Positions 63,729 to 64,000 of a DNA stretch of 64,000 nt are shown one piece after another. Origin of the DNA: Flavonifractor sp. An82 (GTDB lineage: Bacteria > Bacillota > Clostridia > Oscillospirales > Oscillospiraceae); NCBI RefSeq assembly GCF_002159265.1, contig NZ_NFHG01000017.1, forward strand, positions 16,989-80,988, written 5' to 3'. The notes beneath the pieces are model-generated. The model saw only the letters and a list, made by a program, of their open reading frames with translations, had not been told where the DNA came from and did no database searches. Each line of letters begins with the position of its first letter. Position 1 is the stretch's first letter. The position numbers and the translations under genes were made by a program.

Positions 63729-64000
63729 ATGCTTACACCCATTCTGGACAGCAATTCCCCCATGCCCCTGTATGAGCAGCTCTACCGCCACATTCGGGGC
63801 GAGATCGAAGCCGGACGGCTGGCCGCCGGGGAGCGGCTGCCCTCCAAGCGCACCCTGGCCGCCCATCTGAAGATCAGCGTGGTGACGGTGGAGGGGGCTT
63901 ACAACCAGCTGCTGGCGGAGGGCTACCTCCAGTCCCAGCCCAAGCGGGGCTTTTTCGTGCAGGCAGCGGAGGCCGCCCCGCCCAAGAATCCCCCCCAGCT
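63729..64000 (+). CDS. GntR/MocR-family transcriptional regulator (partial)
   Basis: The first 90 codons only. The winged helix domain of the GntR family is visible: PLYEQLYRHIRGEIEAGRLAAGERLPSKRTLAAHLKISVVTVEGAYNQLLAEGYL, then QPKRGFFV. The wording of the linker and the N-terminal LTPILD start suggest the MocR branch, which carries a PLP-binding aminotransferase-like domain downstream, beyond the window. AGGGAGG precedes ATG 63729. It is divergent from sigG. Confidence 0.85.
   Translation, partial: MLTPILDSNSPMPLYEQLYRHIRGEIEAGRLAAGERLPSKRTLAAHLKISVVTVEGAYNQLLAEGYLQSQPKRGFFVQAAEAAPPKNPPQ

Overview
The window looks like a GC-rich, spore-forming member of the Clostridia, most likely an Oscillospiraceae gut anaerobe related to Flavonifractor, Pseudoflavonifractor or Lawsonibacter. 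The reasons are sporulation genes (spoVAD, spoVAE, sigG), T-box leaders, ANTAR and ECF regulators, TTG and GTG starts, strong GGAGG ribosome sites, and gene order typical of Firmicutes. This placement is an inference from gene content; no taxonomic search was possible.

Layout. 1-4.6 kb: end of a tiny hydrophobic gene, mltG, a U32 peptidase, and an ECF sigma factor with its anti-sigma partner. 4.8-7.6 kb: an iron alcohol dehydrogenase and three small membrane or secreted proteins. 7.65-11.1 kb: alaS with a T-box, followed by a second, diverged copy of the alaS 3' end and a DUF4250 gene. 11.2-14.4 kb (minus): guaB, an acyl-ACP thioesterase and a zinc-ribbon protein. 14.5-26 kb: spoVAD-spoVAE, pyrG, then a glutamine/glutamate block (glnA, an ANTAR regulator, gltB, gltD) with attenuator-like leaders. 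26-31.8 kb (minus): a hemolysin III protein and a Gld-like ABC export operon. 31.9-36.2 kb: a two-component system, yaaA, bcp, a candidate structured RNA and a membrane protein. 36.3-50.5 kb (mostly minus): an ECF S component, cysS-cysE under a cysteine T-box, pgsA, rimO, a nitroreductase, recX-recA, prmC, a DUF1385 protein, a second two-component system and a lipoprotein. 50.6-53.2 kb: tRNA-Leu followed by an AT-rich island (HNH endonuclease flanked by an inverted repeat, then an S66 peptidase). 53.2-56.3 kb: GNAT, YbjQ, an amidase and a TIGR00300-type protein.

The main discovery is at 56.35-63.6 kb. The forespore sigma factor gene sigG is split in two. Its first 95 codons (from 63543, minus) and last 161 codons (to 56354) are separated by a 6,419-bp element that encodes a large serine recombinase next to one junction. 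The junctions share a 6-bp core (TCGGCA). The sequences around the two cores have the geometry expected of recombined serine-integrase sites: symmetric arms 7 bp from the core on the chromosomal side and 12 bp from it on the element side. Exact excision would rebuild an in-frame 256-residue SigG. This resembles the sigK-intervening skin elements, but it sits in sigG, and its cargo is metabolic rather than phage-like: an alcohol dehydrogenase, a four-cluster ferredoxin protein, a tungsten-type aldehyde:ferredoxin oxidoreductase, and a MoaD/MoeB-type pair.

Secondary points of interest are an ANTAR-type hairpin and terminator in front of gltB next to an ANTAR gene, a shared 15-nt leader motif in the pyrG and glnA attenuators, and the alaS tail duplication, in which all nine differences are synonymous.
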